Below, in pieces: positions 47,154 through 58,974 of a DNA stretch of 64,000 nucleotides. The stretch spans positions 186,001 through 250,000 of the forward strand of contig JADGKB010000006.1 of the NCBI GenBank assembly GCA_027604185.1, read 5' to 3'. Position 1 is the first letter of the stretch; every line of letters begins with the position of its first letter. The position numbers were made by a program, and so were the translations under genes. The notes under the pieces were generated by a model that had not been told where the DNA came from, searched no databases, and worked only from the letters and a program-made list of their open reading frames with translations. This stretch comes from Boothiomyces macroporosus. Taxonomy: Eukaryota; Chytridiomycota; Chytridiomycetes; Rhizophydiales; Terramycetaceae.

Positions 47154-47435
47154 AGAGTCTTGCTAGACATTGATTCTGTCTAGTTAGCTGGTGTTGCTGC
47201 AGCCAATTGTGCTGCACAACTAGTACTTGTTGGTCTTGTGAGATATTTGGGGAGTTGTCCTCTAGTGATTGCGATAGAGCACATCGTCTAATATTCAGGG
47301 CGCTGTTTAGTAAATTCTGTGTACGAGTAACTGTGTTGAGGTTATATAACAAAATCGACTTTGAAAGCACTGCTTCGCCTTGGCGTTTATATTATATACA
47401 GAGGCAGTAGCAATGTTTCCCCTTTGGCCATTGTC

Positions 47436-48651
47436 ATGAATGACTCGATATTCAAGGCGTTAAACTTTTTTTCCGTCCGAATGTCGCACTCTATCCTAGA
47501 ACAGTTGTCCACACTGCTCCATAGCAATACAGAAACAATAAATCAAGGCGAAGCGAGGATAAAGGAATTGGAAGAGACTGTCGCTGGGCAACTGGAATCA
47601 ATAAACCTGCTCAAACAAAGACTCGCACACCAGGACCAAGAAATAACCAAGCTGACCTCGTTGGTCGAGCAAAAGGAAATCAATTCGAGAAGGATGGAGA
47701 ACCATGTACAAAAATTAGCAATGAGATGTTCTGAATTGTCAGAGAGATGCAGTTTAATGAAATTTAAAGACCCTGGAATAACGGAATGGGAGCAGATTAA
47801 AAACAAAACGATTCAGAAACTCACAATGGAAAACCTTAAATTATTCAAAAAGATTGGCGAAGAGCGGAGTAAATTCAATCTGGAAATTGAATGTTTGAAA
47901 AGAAAGATTGAAAGTAAACCAGAAAGCGATACAGAGACCGAATGCACGGCATCGCAACTCAGTAATATTATTGAAAAGCCTGATTTGACCAATGGGATGG
48001 ATTCTGAAAAGTCGGAAATGGCAAGCCTGGAAATATCTGATCTACCACCATTTAAAAACCAAGACAATTTAGATACTCCAAAAAATAGTAATTTTAAGGA
48101 ACAAGATAAACTGCAATCGAATAGCAAGTCTATTTCTTCAAGCGCTAATGGGAATGAAAGAATTTCGCCTATAAATAGTAGCAGCACTATAAAGATCATT
48201 GACATACCAAGTTCTCCATTTGATCTATTAAAGCCAAGTCCGCCTATCCAAATATCAAATCCAACCACTCTAGGAGAAAAAACAAATTCAACGACACCTG
48301 TAGAAACGTCAAATTTAAAAAGATCGTATTCATCAACTACTCCAAGAACTGCAGATAGACCTACGTTCAAGTATCAAGAAGTAGTAAGAGACAAGGAAAC
48401 GCGAAGAAAGATGCATGGAAGGGACTGTTCATGTTGTACAGATGTAATATCAACTAATTTAGTATTATCGCTTAACTGCTGATTTGAAACCATTAAGAGA
48501 ACTAGGTGCAGCTCATCGAGACAGACGGCAAGTGATATCTAGACACAGAGATTGGAGTAAAAAGCCAGATACGCCGCCTTGGTACTGGGATGTAGATTTC
48601 CCTACTACCCAAGAAATAGAAAGCACAAAAAAAAGAAAGGCTGGCAAATAA
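47436..48651 (+). CDS. SAE2: CtIP/SAE2 DNA end-resection factor
   Basis: Activator of Mre11 nuclease in double-strand break repair. One 19-nt intron (48444-48462); 398 residues from the ATG at 47436 (a second ATG at 47481 is also possible). N-terminal coiled coil for oligomerisation (about 20-110), a disordered Ser/Pro/Thr-rich middle, and the conserved C-terminus: FKYQEVVRDKETRRKMHG, CSCC (CxxC), YYRLTADLK, then VISRHRDW....TPPWYWDVDFPTTQE, matching the RHR and P.TP..FW..FP.TQ motifs. The splice joins CTD to YYRL. A TATATTATATAC lies 40-50 bp upstream. Stop overlaps an AATAAA. Confidence 0.93.
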
Positions 48652-48685
48652 AACTAATGTATGTTTTCAATTCTTTACGCGTCTA

Positions 48686-49073
48686 ATGATCAACCCAGCA
48701 CTGAAAAAGAACAAATCAATAGATTCGGAGCCAGATTATTCTATAAAAGACTTTAGTGACAGATACCCCGACTTTCAATCCCTAATTCCGCATTTGAAAC
48801 CACAGCTATACCAAATCTTGAACACTGACCCAATGATAAAACGCAAACTTAAACGCTTCACTTCCATAAACCAGAACGACATATGGAACAAGAAACTATT
48901 GGACAAAAAGCACGAAGAAATCGATAAAGTAAGTAAAGTTAATGTAGCTCGATGCTGAACAATCAATCAATACACGATTACTAAAAGCAATCGAGTTCTT
49001 GATGCTACAGAATAAACGTGAAAGAGAGTTAAACACAATTCGAGATGCTAGAAAAAGTCGTAGAGAGGTTTAA
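48686..49073 (+). CDS. Small charged helical protein, unrecognised
   Basis: 122 residues after removal of a 19-nt intron (48929-48947). Lys/Glu-rich and predicted helical; it contains DYSIKDFSDRYPDF and a C-terminal coiled coil (KHEEIDKLDAEQSINTRLLKAIEFLMLQNKRERE). Starts 34 bp after CtIP/SAE2. Its stop codon TAA (49071-49073) overlaps the stop of the convergent LRRC56 gene. The intron restoring a continuous coiled coil argues that it is real. No family recognised. Confidence 0.65.
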
Positions 49074-50170
49074 TATATTACATTTGGATTATTAGTTGGG
49101 TTCTTTTCCAGTTTTACAGGTTCGTTCAAGTATAGCTGTATCAATTTGTCTGGTTCTGATAGCCTGATTTTCCTTGGCGTTTTCCCTTCCTTTTTAGTTA
49201 TCGGAGGGATTGGATCCTCAAGGACGAGAATATCGGGTTTGTGGTTTGATTTTTTCTTGCGGAGCATTAGGATCGGGTTGCCTGCTAATGGCTGACCTAG
49301 ATTAAATGTGGTTACCCATTGTTAATGAGCTTGAAGCATCTATTACTTGTCCTAACGAGGAGCTTGGTCGGACATGCTCAGGTTTGATTTCATTAATTGG
49401 CGATTTCGCTCTTCTGCCATAAGAGGTGGAAGGTCTATTATCTACTATCAGCATCAATTACTCTTTTTAGGCTCAACTGGAACATCATCCAATACCTTTA
49501 ACTCTGGTAAAATAGCCAGTATTTGACCCCTAGCTTTAGTCTCATAGTCTGTTGAATCTGGTGGCAGGTTTGGGAATTCAATTGGATTCCCTTCAGTTGT
49601 CAAATTCTGCAAATTGTTGCAAAGCACCAGGTATTCTAACTCGCCTATATTTCTGATATTGTTGCTCAATTAGTAATAGAATACTTTTCTAAATCAAGAA
49701 TCTGAAGGTATTCTAGTCTGCTTAAATCTGAAATCTCTGATATCTGGTTATATGCCAAGTATAATTCTCGGAGATTCGTGAAAGAACCGATGCCGTCCAA
49801 ATCCCCTAAATTACATCTCGCCATCCAGAGTATTGTCAGGTTATTATATCCTGTTCCCAACTCCCTGGATTATTTGAACGCGTACCTAATCAATGGAACA
49901 TAGGAGTTATTAAGCTTTAACTGCTGAAGGCATTTTAGATTGATTCCTTACGTTACTTGGAATTACCTATTTCTCCCAATCCAGTCTTTCTACTATCAAC
50001 TCGTAACTCCAAATATTCTACACTGTCCAAATCGTCAGTCCTCGTAATTTGTTTCTGCATTAACAACAAACAACCAGTTTTTGCGGCGTTAAATAATTCT
50101 CAAACAAATCTTCTGCGTGATCCGTTGGTGTGTATGGTCTCGGATTGGTTGCCTCTGTAAATGTGAACAT
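49070..50170 (-). CDS. LRRC56: LRRC56/ODA8 outer dynein arm factor
   Basis: Leucine-rich repeat protein that works with intraflagellar transport to deliver outer dynein arms (Chlamydomonas ODA8). Introns 50055-50074, 49947-49966, 49865-49885, 49665-49684, 49442-49461 and 49297-49315 (19-21 nt) are removed; 326 residues. Conserved segments: LTPQKLKQITRTDDLDSVEYLELRVD, LQQLKLNNSYVP, LTILWMARCNLGDLDGIGSF, LRELYLAYNQISEISDLSRL, LQILDLENNNI, ILPELKVLDDVPV; human LRRC56 has LQVLWLARCGLADLDGI at the same place. The stop overlaps that of the neighbouring gene. Confidence 0.9.
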
Positions 50171-50270
50171 GAGTTTTCGCGCCAACTTTTTCAATCCCAT
50201 GAGCAGCGTAAGTCCTTGCTGACAACAGTCGAATGACAAGAACTTGAAATTCTTTCAGAATCACAATTCT

Positions 50271-53148
50271 ATGAACGGACTTGTCAATTTCATTGCCGAA
50301 ATGAGGACTTGTAATATGGTTTAATTCCAGGCAGGATTAGAGATTTGGAACAGAAGCGAGTCAACAAGGAATTGGCGAATATCCGAGCGAAATTCAAAGG
50401 TAACGCTTGATAGTAACCAAGATCCTAATTTGAACGGATACAACAAGAAAAAGTATATCTGCAAGTTGCTTTACATGTATATTATTGGATACGAGATTGA
50501 TTTTGGACACGTTGAAGCAGTAAATCTCTTGAATTCTACCAAATACTCGGAAAAGCAAATCGTACGAACGAGTTAAGTTTAGGGTTACTTGGCGGTTACT
50601 CTTTTGATCAACGAAACAAATGACTTGATTAAACTGGTGGTTCATTCCATTCGAAAAGATTTGATTGACTCCAATGAAGTGTTTTGCTGTTTAGCGCTTC
50701 ATGCTATTGCAAATATTGGTGGGAGGGATCTGTCTGAGACGCTGGTTGAAGATATTTTCAAACTGTTTACTTCAAAGTAATTTTTATTAACAACAGCTCG
50801 GTTTCTCCCTTTGTGAAGAAGAAGGCTGGGTTGTGTTTGCTCAAAATCTATAGAAGGTATCCTGAAATTGTACATGTGAATGAGTGGGCTGCAGAAATCC
50901 TTAAAGTATTGGATGATAGGAACTTGGTTAATGCTTGTTAACAGCAGGGGGTTTTGCATTGTGCTGCTTGTCTAGTTACAGCCTTGGTTCAAAATTATCC
51001 AGACCAGTTTAGCGGGTGTGTTACTAAAGTCATATCAAAACTAAACCAAATAGTTGTCTTTGGGGACTTTGACGCAAGGTACCTCTACTACAAAATTCCT
51101 GCTCCTTGGTTGCAAATTAGGCTATTAAGAATACTGCAGTACTATCCTCCACGTAAGTCATTGCTAAAATAGCTGCTGTTCCCACTGTAATGAATGAACT
51201 AGAAAGCGTATTGAAAAAGGTGATATCCTCATCAGATGTAACCATAAAAAATCACAATCAGCTCAACGCTTTGAACTCTGTACTCTTTGAAAGTGCCAAC
51301 TTGGCGTTACATGTGAATCCTACTTCGCCTCTGATTGAACAGGCTTGTAAAATATTTGGCACTTTTTTAAACGGCAAAGACACAAATTTGCGGTATTTGT
51401 CAATGGAAACTATGGCACACGTTGCTGCCACTGGAGATCCCCTTAAAGTGCTTGGCCAATATCAAAATCAAGTGATCCAATGTTTGAGCGAAAAGGAAGA
51501 TATTAGTATTAGAAGAAGGGCACTTGATTTGCTTTACAGTATGTGCAATAGGGAAAACGCTCGTGTAATTGTGGAAGAGATGCTAAATTACCTTTCAAAC
51601 TCGGACTATGAATTCCAGGAAGAACTAGTACTAAAAATTGCAATAGTTGCTGAAAAGTTTGTAACAGAGTATACTTGGTATGTAGATGTAATTCTGAAAC
51701 TTATTACAACTGCTGGGGACGCTGCTAGTGATTCACTATGGTTTAGGGTTGTCCAAATTGTTACAAATATTGTGGATTTGCGTGAATACGCTGCTTATAC
51801 AATTTTGCAAGCATTACGACAGCCTCATTGCCACGAAGTAACAGTTAGAATCGCTGGACATATATTGGGAGAATTCGGCCATGTAATAGTCGAATCGCCA
51901 GGGTGCTCTCCAATCGAGCAGTTTATGGCTTTACATTCCAAATTTGGATTATTCTCTTCTGCAACTCGATCAATTCTACTTTCGACCTATCTCAAATTTA
52001 TCAATCTTTTCCCAGAAATCAAAGGGGAAATCATCAAGGTATTTGAAGCGTATCAATATGTTCTTGATACTGAACTCCAGCAAAGGGCTTGTGAATATCT
52101 AGCAATTGCAAAAATGGACAATGAGCAGATTTTACAAACAGTGTGTGAAGAAATGCCACCTTACCCTGAAAGAGGCAATTTGCTCCTTAATCAACTCACA
52201 AAGAAGGTGAATGACACAGAGGATCTGCGTACTTGGACGATTGGAGGCAAGGAGGATCAAAAAGAACTAAAGGAAAAGAGAGAGCAGTTGGTAGTTCAAG
52301 ATTTGGTATCAGAACCAGTTCAAATGAAATCGGTGTCTAGAGTAGCTTCACCAACCTCAAAGCCAACCCAGAATCTATTTGATGATGTAAAATTACAACA
52401 CGCTCCAAGTACCCCAGAAGCAATAATAGCAAACTACAAGAAATTGCTAGCACAACCAAATGGTGTGTTGTACGAGGATAATTATATGCAGATTGGAGTA
52501 AAAGCAGAGTATCAAGGGCACCTAGGTCGATTAGCAGTGTTCTTTGGGAACAAAACCAAATTTCCATTTACCAACTTTTCTGTCAGAGAATCTTTTGATT
52601 CCATCGTGATAGAGGTTGCTGATCGTGTTGCATCAATCATCCCCGCTACTACCCAGCTACATCAAATGTACAACATCCAGTGCGATTCTCCAAAGTTCGT
52701 CTCACCATCGATCACAATCCAATTCAATTGCGATGGGGACTTTATCCAAATACCACTGACTCTTCCTATAATATTAACAAAATTCATGAGTAGCTGTGTT
52801 CTATCCAGCACCGACTTTTTCACACGTTGGAAACAGATTGGTGGGCCGCCAAAGGAAGTTCAACTAACAGTCACTACTACCGTCGTTGATATCGATAAAG
52901 TGTCGAAAGTTATTGGAGGAGCATCGTTCTCCATTTTGGAAAACCTTGATCCAAATCCGGATAATATCACGTTTGCTGGTATTTTCAGTTCGTCGAAAGG
53001 AAAGTTTGGGTGTTTAGGAAGAGTAGAGTCAAACAGGGAATACCAGGTATGTGATTTCTTAATCTAGATGTATCGAATAACCGTTAGGACGACAAACGAT
53101 GAAGTGTCAGAGTGCGTTTGCGCTCAACTAGTGGCATTGCTGTCCTAA
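50271..53148 (+). CDS. AP2A: AP-2 complex subunit alpha
   Basis: Large adaptin of the clathrin endocytic AP-2 complex. Introns 50311-50330, 50400-50421, 50562-50582, 50777-50796, 50927-50947, 51153-51172 and 53047-53067 (20-22 nt) are removed; 910 residues. Trunk motifs: MNGLVNFIAEMR, KRVNKELANIRAKFK, GYNKKKYICKLLYMYIIGYEIDFGH, PAPWLQIRLLRILQYYPP, DLLYSMC, DYTWYVD, YILGEFG-like HILGEFG; a hinge; and the ear with NGVLYEDNYMQIGVKAEYQG, F.RWKQIGGPP and a final MYRITVRT. An upstream in-frame ATG at 50169 (via intron 50208-50228) would add 28 residues. It is non-conserved, so I prefer 50271. Confidence 0.93.
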
Positions 53149-53210
53149 TATCTCTTTTAAAAATAAATAACACTGGCAGATTCAAAAGCTAAACACTATA
53201 AATTCTTTAT

Positions 53211-53991
53211 TTAGAAATCAGCAGCTTCAGTGGCAGCAGGGGCTGGAGCAGCTTGTGGTTGAGCAGATACGGTAACAGGGGCGGTGATTGGGGTTTCTTC
53301 CTTTGGTTCAAGGATAGTAACGAGGTCAGGCAATGGGTTCTTTGGTCCCAATTTACCAGTTGGATCCCAGTCGTGCATGATCTTGACCTTGACACCCAAA
53401 ACACCTTGACGGAGCAATACGTGACGTACGGCATAGTCAATGTAGTCTTTGGCTGGTTGACCAGAGTGGATCATGAATCCGTCTTGGAATTTCATGGACT
53501 TTGCACGAGCAGCACGAAGTTTACCAGAAACAACAACTTCGACACCCTTAGCACCAGATTCCATGACCAAACGGACAACAGAGTAACAAGCACGACGGAC
53601 AACCATACCGGCCAAAAGCTTGTATTTCAAAGATTCAGCTTGAGCAACAGCAGACAAACCTCTGTTGTTGACTTTTTCAGCGTATAATTCGACAGTGTTT
53701 TCTGCAAAGTTGAATCTCTTTTGAACGATTGAAGTAAGTTCACGAATTCTGCGTCCTTTGTCTCCTAATACGTTTTGAGTCTTGGTAGCACGGATAATAA
53801 TTTCAGTGCGAGCTGGAGTAACTCTGACTTCAACTCCAGAGTAACCTTCTTCAGCTAATTCTCTTTGCAAGAATTCGTTCAATTCGGCGTAGAAAACACC
53901 ATCAGCTACAAACTAAGATTAGAATCCGTCCATTTGAATCTTGATTTTTCTGACTTACCTTTCTCTTCTTTGAAATAACAATGTTGGACAT
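53211..53991 (-). CDS. RPS3: 40S ribosomal protein S3 (uS3)
   Basis: Small-subunit protein at the mRNA entry channel. One 46-nt intron (53913-53958), far longer than all others here, separates [11 protein letters not shown] from [15 protein letters not shown]. 244 residues. KH domain with [10 protein letters not shown], then [59 protein letters not shown]. The C-terminal tail is Ala/Pro-rich. The stop overlaps an AATAAA. Confidence 0.98.
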
Positions 53992-54129
53992 TTTAAAAGG
54001 TAACTTGAACTCGTAAATTTCAAAGTAAAAAAACCAGAAAAAATTCCGACCAATCAAATTCCTAGAAGAGTGTTGAACTTGTCTCTTAGTCACAATGTCA
54101 CAAATATGTTTGACAAAGTTTAACTGAAA

Positions 54130-54801
54130 ATGAACGACTTGCATGAAAATCTGCGAGAAGCTTCGGCAAACGGAAACACCAAGGCGGTTCTATTCTATCT
54201 TGAAAATGGGGCGGATATAAATAACCAGAACAAAATGAATGGATGGACGGCTTTACATTGGGCCTGCTCTAGAGGACAGGAAGAGCTCATTAAGATACTG
54301 CTGAATAGAGGGGCAGACGCCAATTTACTGGACAACAAACAACGCAAACCAATAGATTTGATGAAGAAGGAAAATAAGATTGATTTTGTCCCTAATTACA
54401 TTAGGGCTCCTGATGTGAGCAAGCTATGGGAAGAGCCAAAAATAGAAATGAAGAGAACAGAAGAGAGACAAGTTGAGCCTGTAAGGAAAGAGCTCGCGAT
54501 TCAAAAATCAAAGAGCATTTCGACTATTGCACCAAATTCTCCAGTGCCTTTCCGTCTGGACACTATCAAACATGAAATTGTCGTATTGCACAATCAAGAT
54601 GTTCTTGGCGCAGTGTTTATTACCGACACTTGTAGCATTAGCGAATTCGTCGAGCTAATCAAGAGCGAACTGCCATGCCCCTGCGATTTTGCTCTAGCAA
54701 GAAACAACGGGAAATTTGTGATTCCAATCAGCCCAAAGCAATACGGCCAGAACTGTAAGATGCACTTTGTGGACTCTTTCTGCATAATAAAAGATGTTTA
54801 A
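54130..54801 (+). CDS. ANKRD40-like ankyrin protein
   Basis: Single exon, 223 residues. Two N-terminal ankyrin repeats: GADINNQNKMNGWTALHWAC closely matches human ANKRD40 (VNSQNEVNGWTCLHWAC), followed by GADANLL. FVPNYI is also shared. The C-terminal half (FRLDTIKHEIVVL...ISEFVELIKSEL) corresponds to the ubiquitin-like C-terminal region of ANKRD40. Cellular role of the family is poorly known. It lies between RPS3 and the PP2A scaffold gene. Confidence 0.75.
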   Translation: MNDLHENLREASANGNTKAVLFYLENGADINNQNKMNGWTALHWACSRGQEELIKILLNRGADANLLDNKQRKPIDLMKKENKIDFVPNYIRAPDVSKLWEEPKIEMKRTEERQVEPVRKELAIQKSKSISTIAPNSPVPFRLDTIKHEIVVLHNQDVLGAVFITDTCSISEFVELIKSELPCPCDFALARNNGKFVIPISPKQYGQNCKMHFVDSFCIIKDV

Positions 54802-54879
54802 CCCCGTTTTTTCTATAGATCAAGGGAGCCTTTGAGCGTGGCTGCAAAAGATTTCAAACCGCGAAAAAATTCCATCTTT

Positions 54880-56801
54880 ATGATTGACGAAACCGACGAA
54901 GCTTTATATCCAATCGCAGTATTAATTGACGAGTTGAAACATGAAGATATTGTCTTGAGACTCAACGCTATCAGAAGGCTTTCAACAATAGCGCTCGCTT
55001 TAGGTCCTGAAAGAACCAGAACAGAATTAATTCCATTTCTAGATGGTAACCGGATAGTAACCGTAGAATCTATTGATGACGAAGATGAAATCTTGCTGGC
55101 GTTAGCGGAAGAGCTGGGTGATTTCGTCGAGTACGTAGGCGGAAAGAATCATGCCTTTTTATTGTTGGGACCTTTGGAGACTCTAGCCGGAGTTGAGGAA
55201 ACGGTTGTTCGTGAAAAGGTAGTTTGTTTTTAATAGCAGGCGATTGAATCTGCAGCAAAAATAGTGGTTGCGATGCCTCAACCTCATATTGAAGAATACT
55301 ACATTCCTATGGTAAAGAGACTTTCGTCTGGTGATTGGTTCACTAGCAGAACTAGTGCTTGCGGGTTGTATGCAGCTGCATATCCTTTGTGCTCGGATAA
55401 AGTGAAGGAAGAGTTACGAAAGTAGATCAAGTGCTAATTTAGATTATTTGGAACTCTTTGCAATGACGACACTCCTATGGTTAGAAGAGCTGCAGCAACT
55501 CATATGGCCGTAAGTTTACCATAACAGTAGAAATTCGCAAAGCAATTACCACCAGCGGTTATTATCTCTGACATTTTGCCATTATTCAACACATTATCAC
55601 AGGATGAACAAGTAACAATAATTTAAATTCAGGACTCTGTTCGTCTTTTAACTGTTGAAGATTTGATTGTCACTGCAGATATTCTCAAGGTTGACGGTGT
55701 AAAAACACACCTCTTGTCACAACTTAAAGCTCTTTGCAGTGATAAGTCATGGAGAGTTAGGTACATGATTGCCGACAAATTTGTTCAAGTAATTTCCATT
55801 TGATTTGTAGATTTCAAACATTGTTGGACCAGAAATTGTAAAGGAAGAACTTGTTCCTACTTTTATTCGTTTGCTCAAAGATAACGAAGCTGAAGTGAGA
55901 ACCGCTCTTTGCAATCAATTGCCAGGTTTCTGTGCTCTGATCAATCCTGAAGCTGTATTATTGGAAATTATGCCTTGCGTTAAAGATCTCACAACTGATA
56001 CTTCTCAACATGTCCGTGCTGCTCTTGCTGTAAATATTAGCGGATTGGCTCCTATCTTGGGTAAACCAGCAACTATCGAGCACTTACTGCCACTTTTCTT
56101 ACATTTGCTCAAAGATGAAACTAGTGAAGTTAGATTGAACGTCATCTCCAAGTTGGAGGGTGTAAATCAAGTAATTGGTATCCAACTTTTGTCTCAATCC
56201 TTACTTCCAGCGATTGTCGAATTGGCTGAAGATAAGCAATGGCGCGTCAGATTGGCAATTATTGAAAATATTCCACTGTTGGCTAACCAATTGGTAGGTT
56301 TTGCTTACGCTAGGGAGTAGCATTCTTTGATGAAAAGCTAGGAGCATTGTGTCTCTCATGGTTGAATGACGTTGTGTACGCAATTCGAGAAGCGGCTACA
56401 ACCAACATTAAAAGACTTATAGAAGTGTTTGGAATTGACTGGGCGAAACAAATGATTTTACCAAAGATTCAGGAAATGAGCAAAAATCCAAACTATCTTC
56501 AAAGAATGACCACAGTGATGGTATTGGCAGTACTACAGTTTTAATTTAGGCGATTTCACAAGCTGTCACACCAGAAGTGATTAGCAGCTATATTATACCT
56601 ATTGCAGCAGGTCTAGCTATTGATACAATTCCTAATATTCGTTTTAATGTTGCTAAAGCATATTCCACTATGATCCCACTGCTCAAGAATGGTCAAGAAG
56701 GTGTCTTGAATGAAAAAATCAAGCCAATCTTGTCTAAACTTGGAGAAGATTCTGATGTTGACGTTCGTTACTATGCCCAACGTGCAGCACAACTTTTATA
56801 A
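54880..56801 (+). CDS. TPD3: PP2A scaffold subunit A (PR65/TPD3)
   Basis: HEAT-repeat scaffold of protein phosphatase 2A. Introns 55046-55066, 55219-55239, 55422-55442, 55510-55530, 55612-55632 (21 nt each), 55789-55810 (22), 56294-56313 and 56530-56549 (20) are removed; 584 residues, the family length. Conserved: [128 protein letters not shown]. The first intron is in frame and stop-free, so its retention would only insert seven residues. Confidence 0.97.
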
Positions 56802-57043
56802 AATACTAGTTGCTTTTTACAATAATTTTAATGACTGATCTCTATTTTATCTACCAAGACCATCTGGGTGGTGCTCTGAAACAGCAAGCAAAGTCAAACC
56901 GACTAGCATCCTGAGGCGAACCCGAAGGGATAATTAGAATTTTCTAATCCAGCCATTTATCGTTTCATTCACAGATCAAATTTCTCAAGTGGCTTGAACA
57001 CCTACTCTGGTTTTTCGTTTTCTTCGTTTTTGATCAAACAGAA

Positions 57044-58782
57044 ATGTAAAAAGTAAATTAATTACAGGTCATCCGCTGCTCTTCAATTAGCTAATCCTAA
57101 AGCAGAAGTCGCTCGTAGAGGACAAGCGCTCCAGCACAACATTAACGCCGCCTTGGGTCTTCAAGAAGTTTTGAAGACTAATCTTGGGCCTAAAGGGACA
57201 ATCAAGATGTATTTCTTTTTAATTTCAGGCTAGTCGATGGATCCGGACAAATTAAATTGACCAAGGATGGAAAAGTGTTACTCTGCGAAATGGTAGATCG
57301 TTTGATCTAACGATAGCAAATCCAAAATCCAACCGCCACTATGATTGCAAGGGCCGCAACTGCTCAAGATGAAATTACAGGTGATGGAACTACCTCGAAT
57401 GTGTTGCTAATTGCTGAACTTTTGAAACAGGCAGACAGGTTTATTTCTGAGGGTTTACACCCACGCATTATCACCGAAGGATACGAACTTGCAAAACAAG
57501 CCGCTTTGGAGTATTTGGAGAAATTCAAAGTGTCGAAAAAGATGGATCGTGCAACTCTTTTGGACATTGCCAGAACTTCCTTGAGAACCAAAGTAAGAGA
57601 GGAATTAGCAGATTCGTTGATGGAAGCCGTTGTTGATGCAGTATTATGTATCCACACTCCTGGTGAACCAATCGATCTTCACATGGTTGAAATCATGAAG
57701 ATGATGCACAAAAATGACACGGATTCCCGCTTGGTTAAAGGCCTTGTTATGGACCATGGTGCTCGTCACCCTGATATGCCAAAAAGAGTTCAAGATGCGC
57801 TCATTTTGACTTTGAATGTATCTCTTGAATACGAAAAGAGGTAAAGATCAATCTAAAAAAAGTGAAATCAACTCTGGATTCTTCTACAGCAGTGCAGAAC
57901 AACGTGAAAAGTTGGTTGAATCTGAAAGAAAATTTGTTGATGCCAAGATCAAAAAAATTGTAGAATTTAAGAACCATGTCTGTGATGGCAACAAGAAAGG
58001 ATTTGTTATCTTGAACCAAAAGGGTATCGATCCATTGTCTCTTGATGTATTGGCAAAGAATGGAATTTTGGCTCTCCGTCGTGCAAAGAGACGTAACATG
58101 GAAAGGTAAATGCAAATTAAATCAGACTTCAATTGGCGGTTGGAGGTGTTGCTCAAAACTCTGTTGATGACTTGACTCCAGAAATCTTGGGACATGCAGG
58201 ATTAGTATATGAACATGTTTTGGGAGAAGATAAATTCACCTTTGTAGAAGAAACTCAAAATCCAAAGTCAGTAACCATCTTAATCACTGGTCCTAACCCA
58301 CACACTATTGCACAAACTAATGATGCAATTAGAGATGGTCTCCGTGCAGTAAAGAATGCTATTGAAGATGAATATGTTATTCCTGGCGCTGGTGCTTTCC
58401 AAATCGCTTTGCATTCTCACTTGATGAAATTCAAGGACACTGTTAAAGGAAAGGCAAAGTTGGGTGTTCAAGCTTATGCCGATGCTATGCTTATCATTCC
58501 TAAAGTTTTGGCACAAAACGGAGGATTTGACGTACAGGATGTAATTGTTTCTTTACAAGTAACTTTATCTAATATTAGGAAGAGTATGCTAATGGTCATG
58601 TTGTGGGTGTTGATCTCAACACTGGCGATACTTTAGATCCTGCAACTGAAGGTATCTGGGACAACTATCGCGTTCATAGACAAATGCTCAACTCTTGTTC
58701 AGTTATTGCCAGCAACTTTTTGTTGGTGGATGAAATGATGAGAGCAGGACGTTCTAGTCTTAAATCTGGCGGTGAAAATTGA
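57044..58782 (+). CDS. CCT6: CCT zeta chaperonin subunit (CCT6)
   Basis: Subunit of the TRiC/CCT cytosolic chaperonin that folds actin and tubulin. Introns 57046-57067 (22 nt), 57209-57228 (20), 57293-57316 (24), 57841-57862 (22), 58106-58125 and 58559-58578 (20) are removed; 536 residues. The first intron splits the start codon: AT at 57044-57045, G at 57068. Conserved: [120 protein letters not shown]-like [35 protein letters not shown]. Confidence 0.96.
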
Positions 58783-58974
58783 ATGAATTATTAACTTTTT
58801 TGACTAATGTTAATTTCGTACAAATAAAAAGAAGGTTTTTATTTTAGGCGGGTTTGACCATCGCATCTTATTATGGTATGGATTCTCAAGTCTCTGATTC
58901 AGGTACTATAATTACAGGTTTGAGCAAGAAATTTGCGGAATCACCCAAAAAAAATTACCAAACGCGAAGCTTTC

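Noticed and set aside
47140..47370. Open frame of about 76 codons on the minus strand between CFAP298 and CtIP/SAE2
   Set aside because: It has no ATG, matches no family I know, and no short intron joins it to an upstream ATG in frame. Overlap with the CFAP298 3' end is possible in this genome, but support is too weak.
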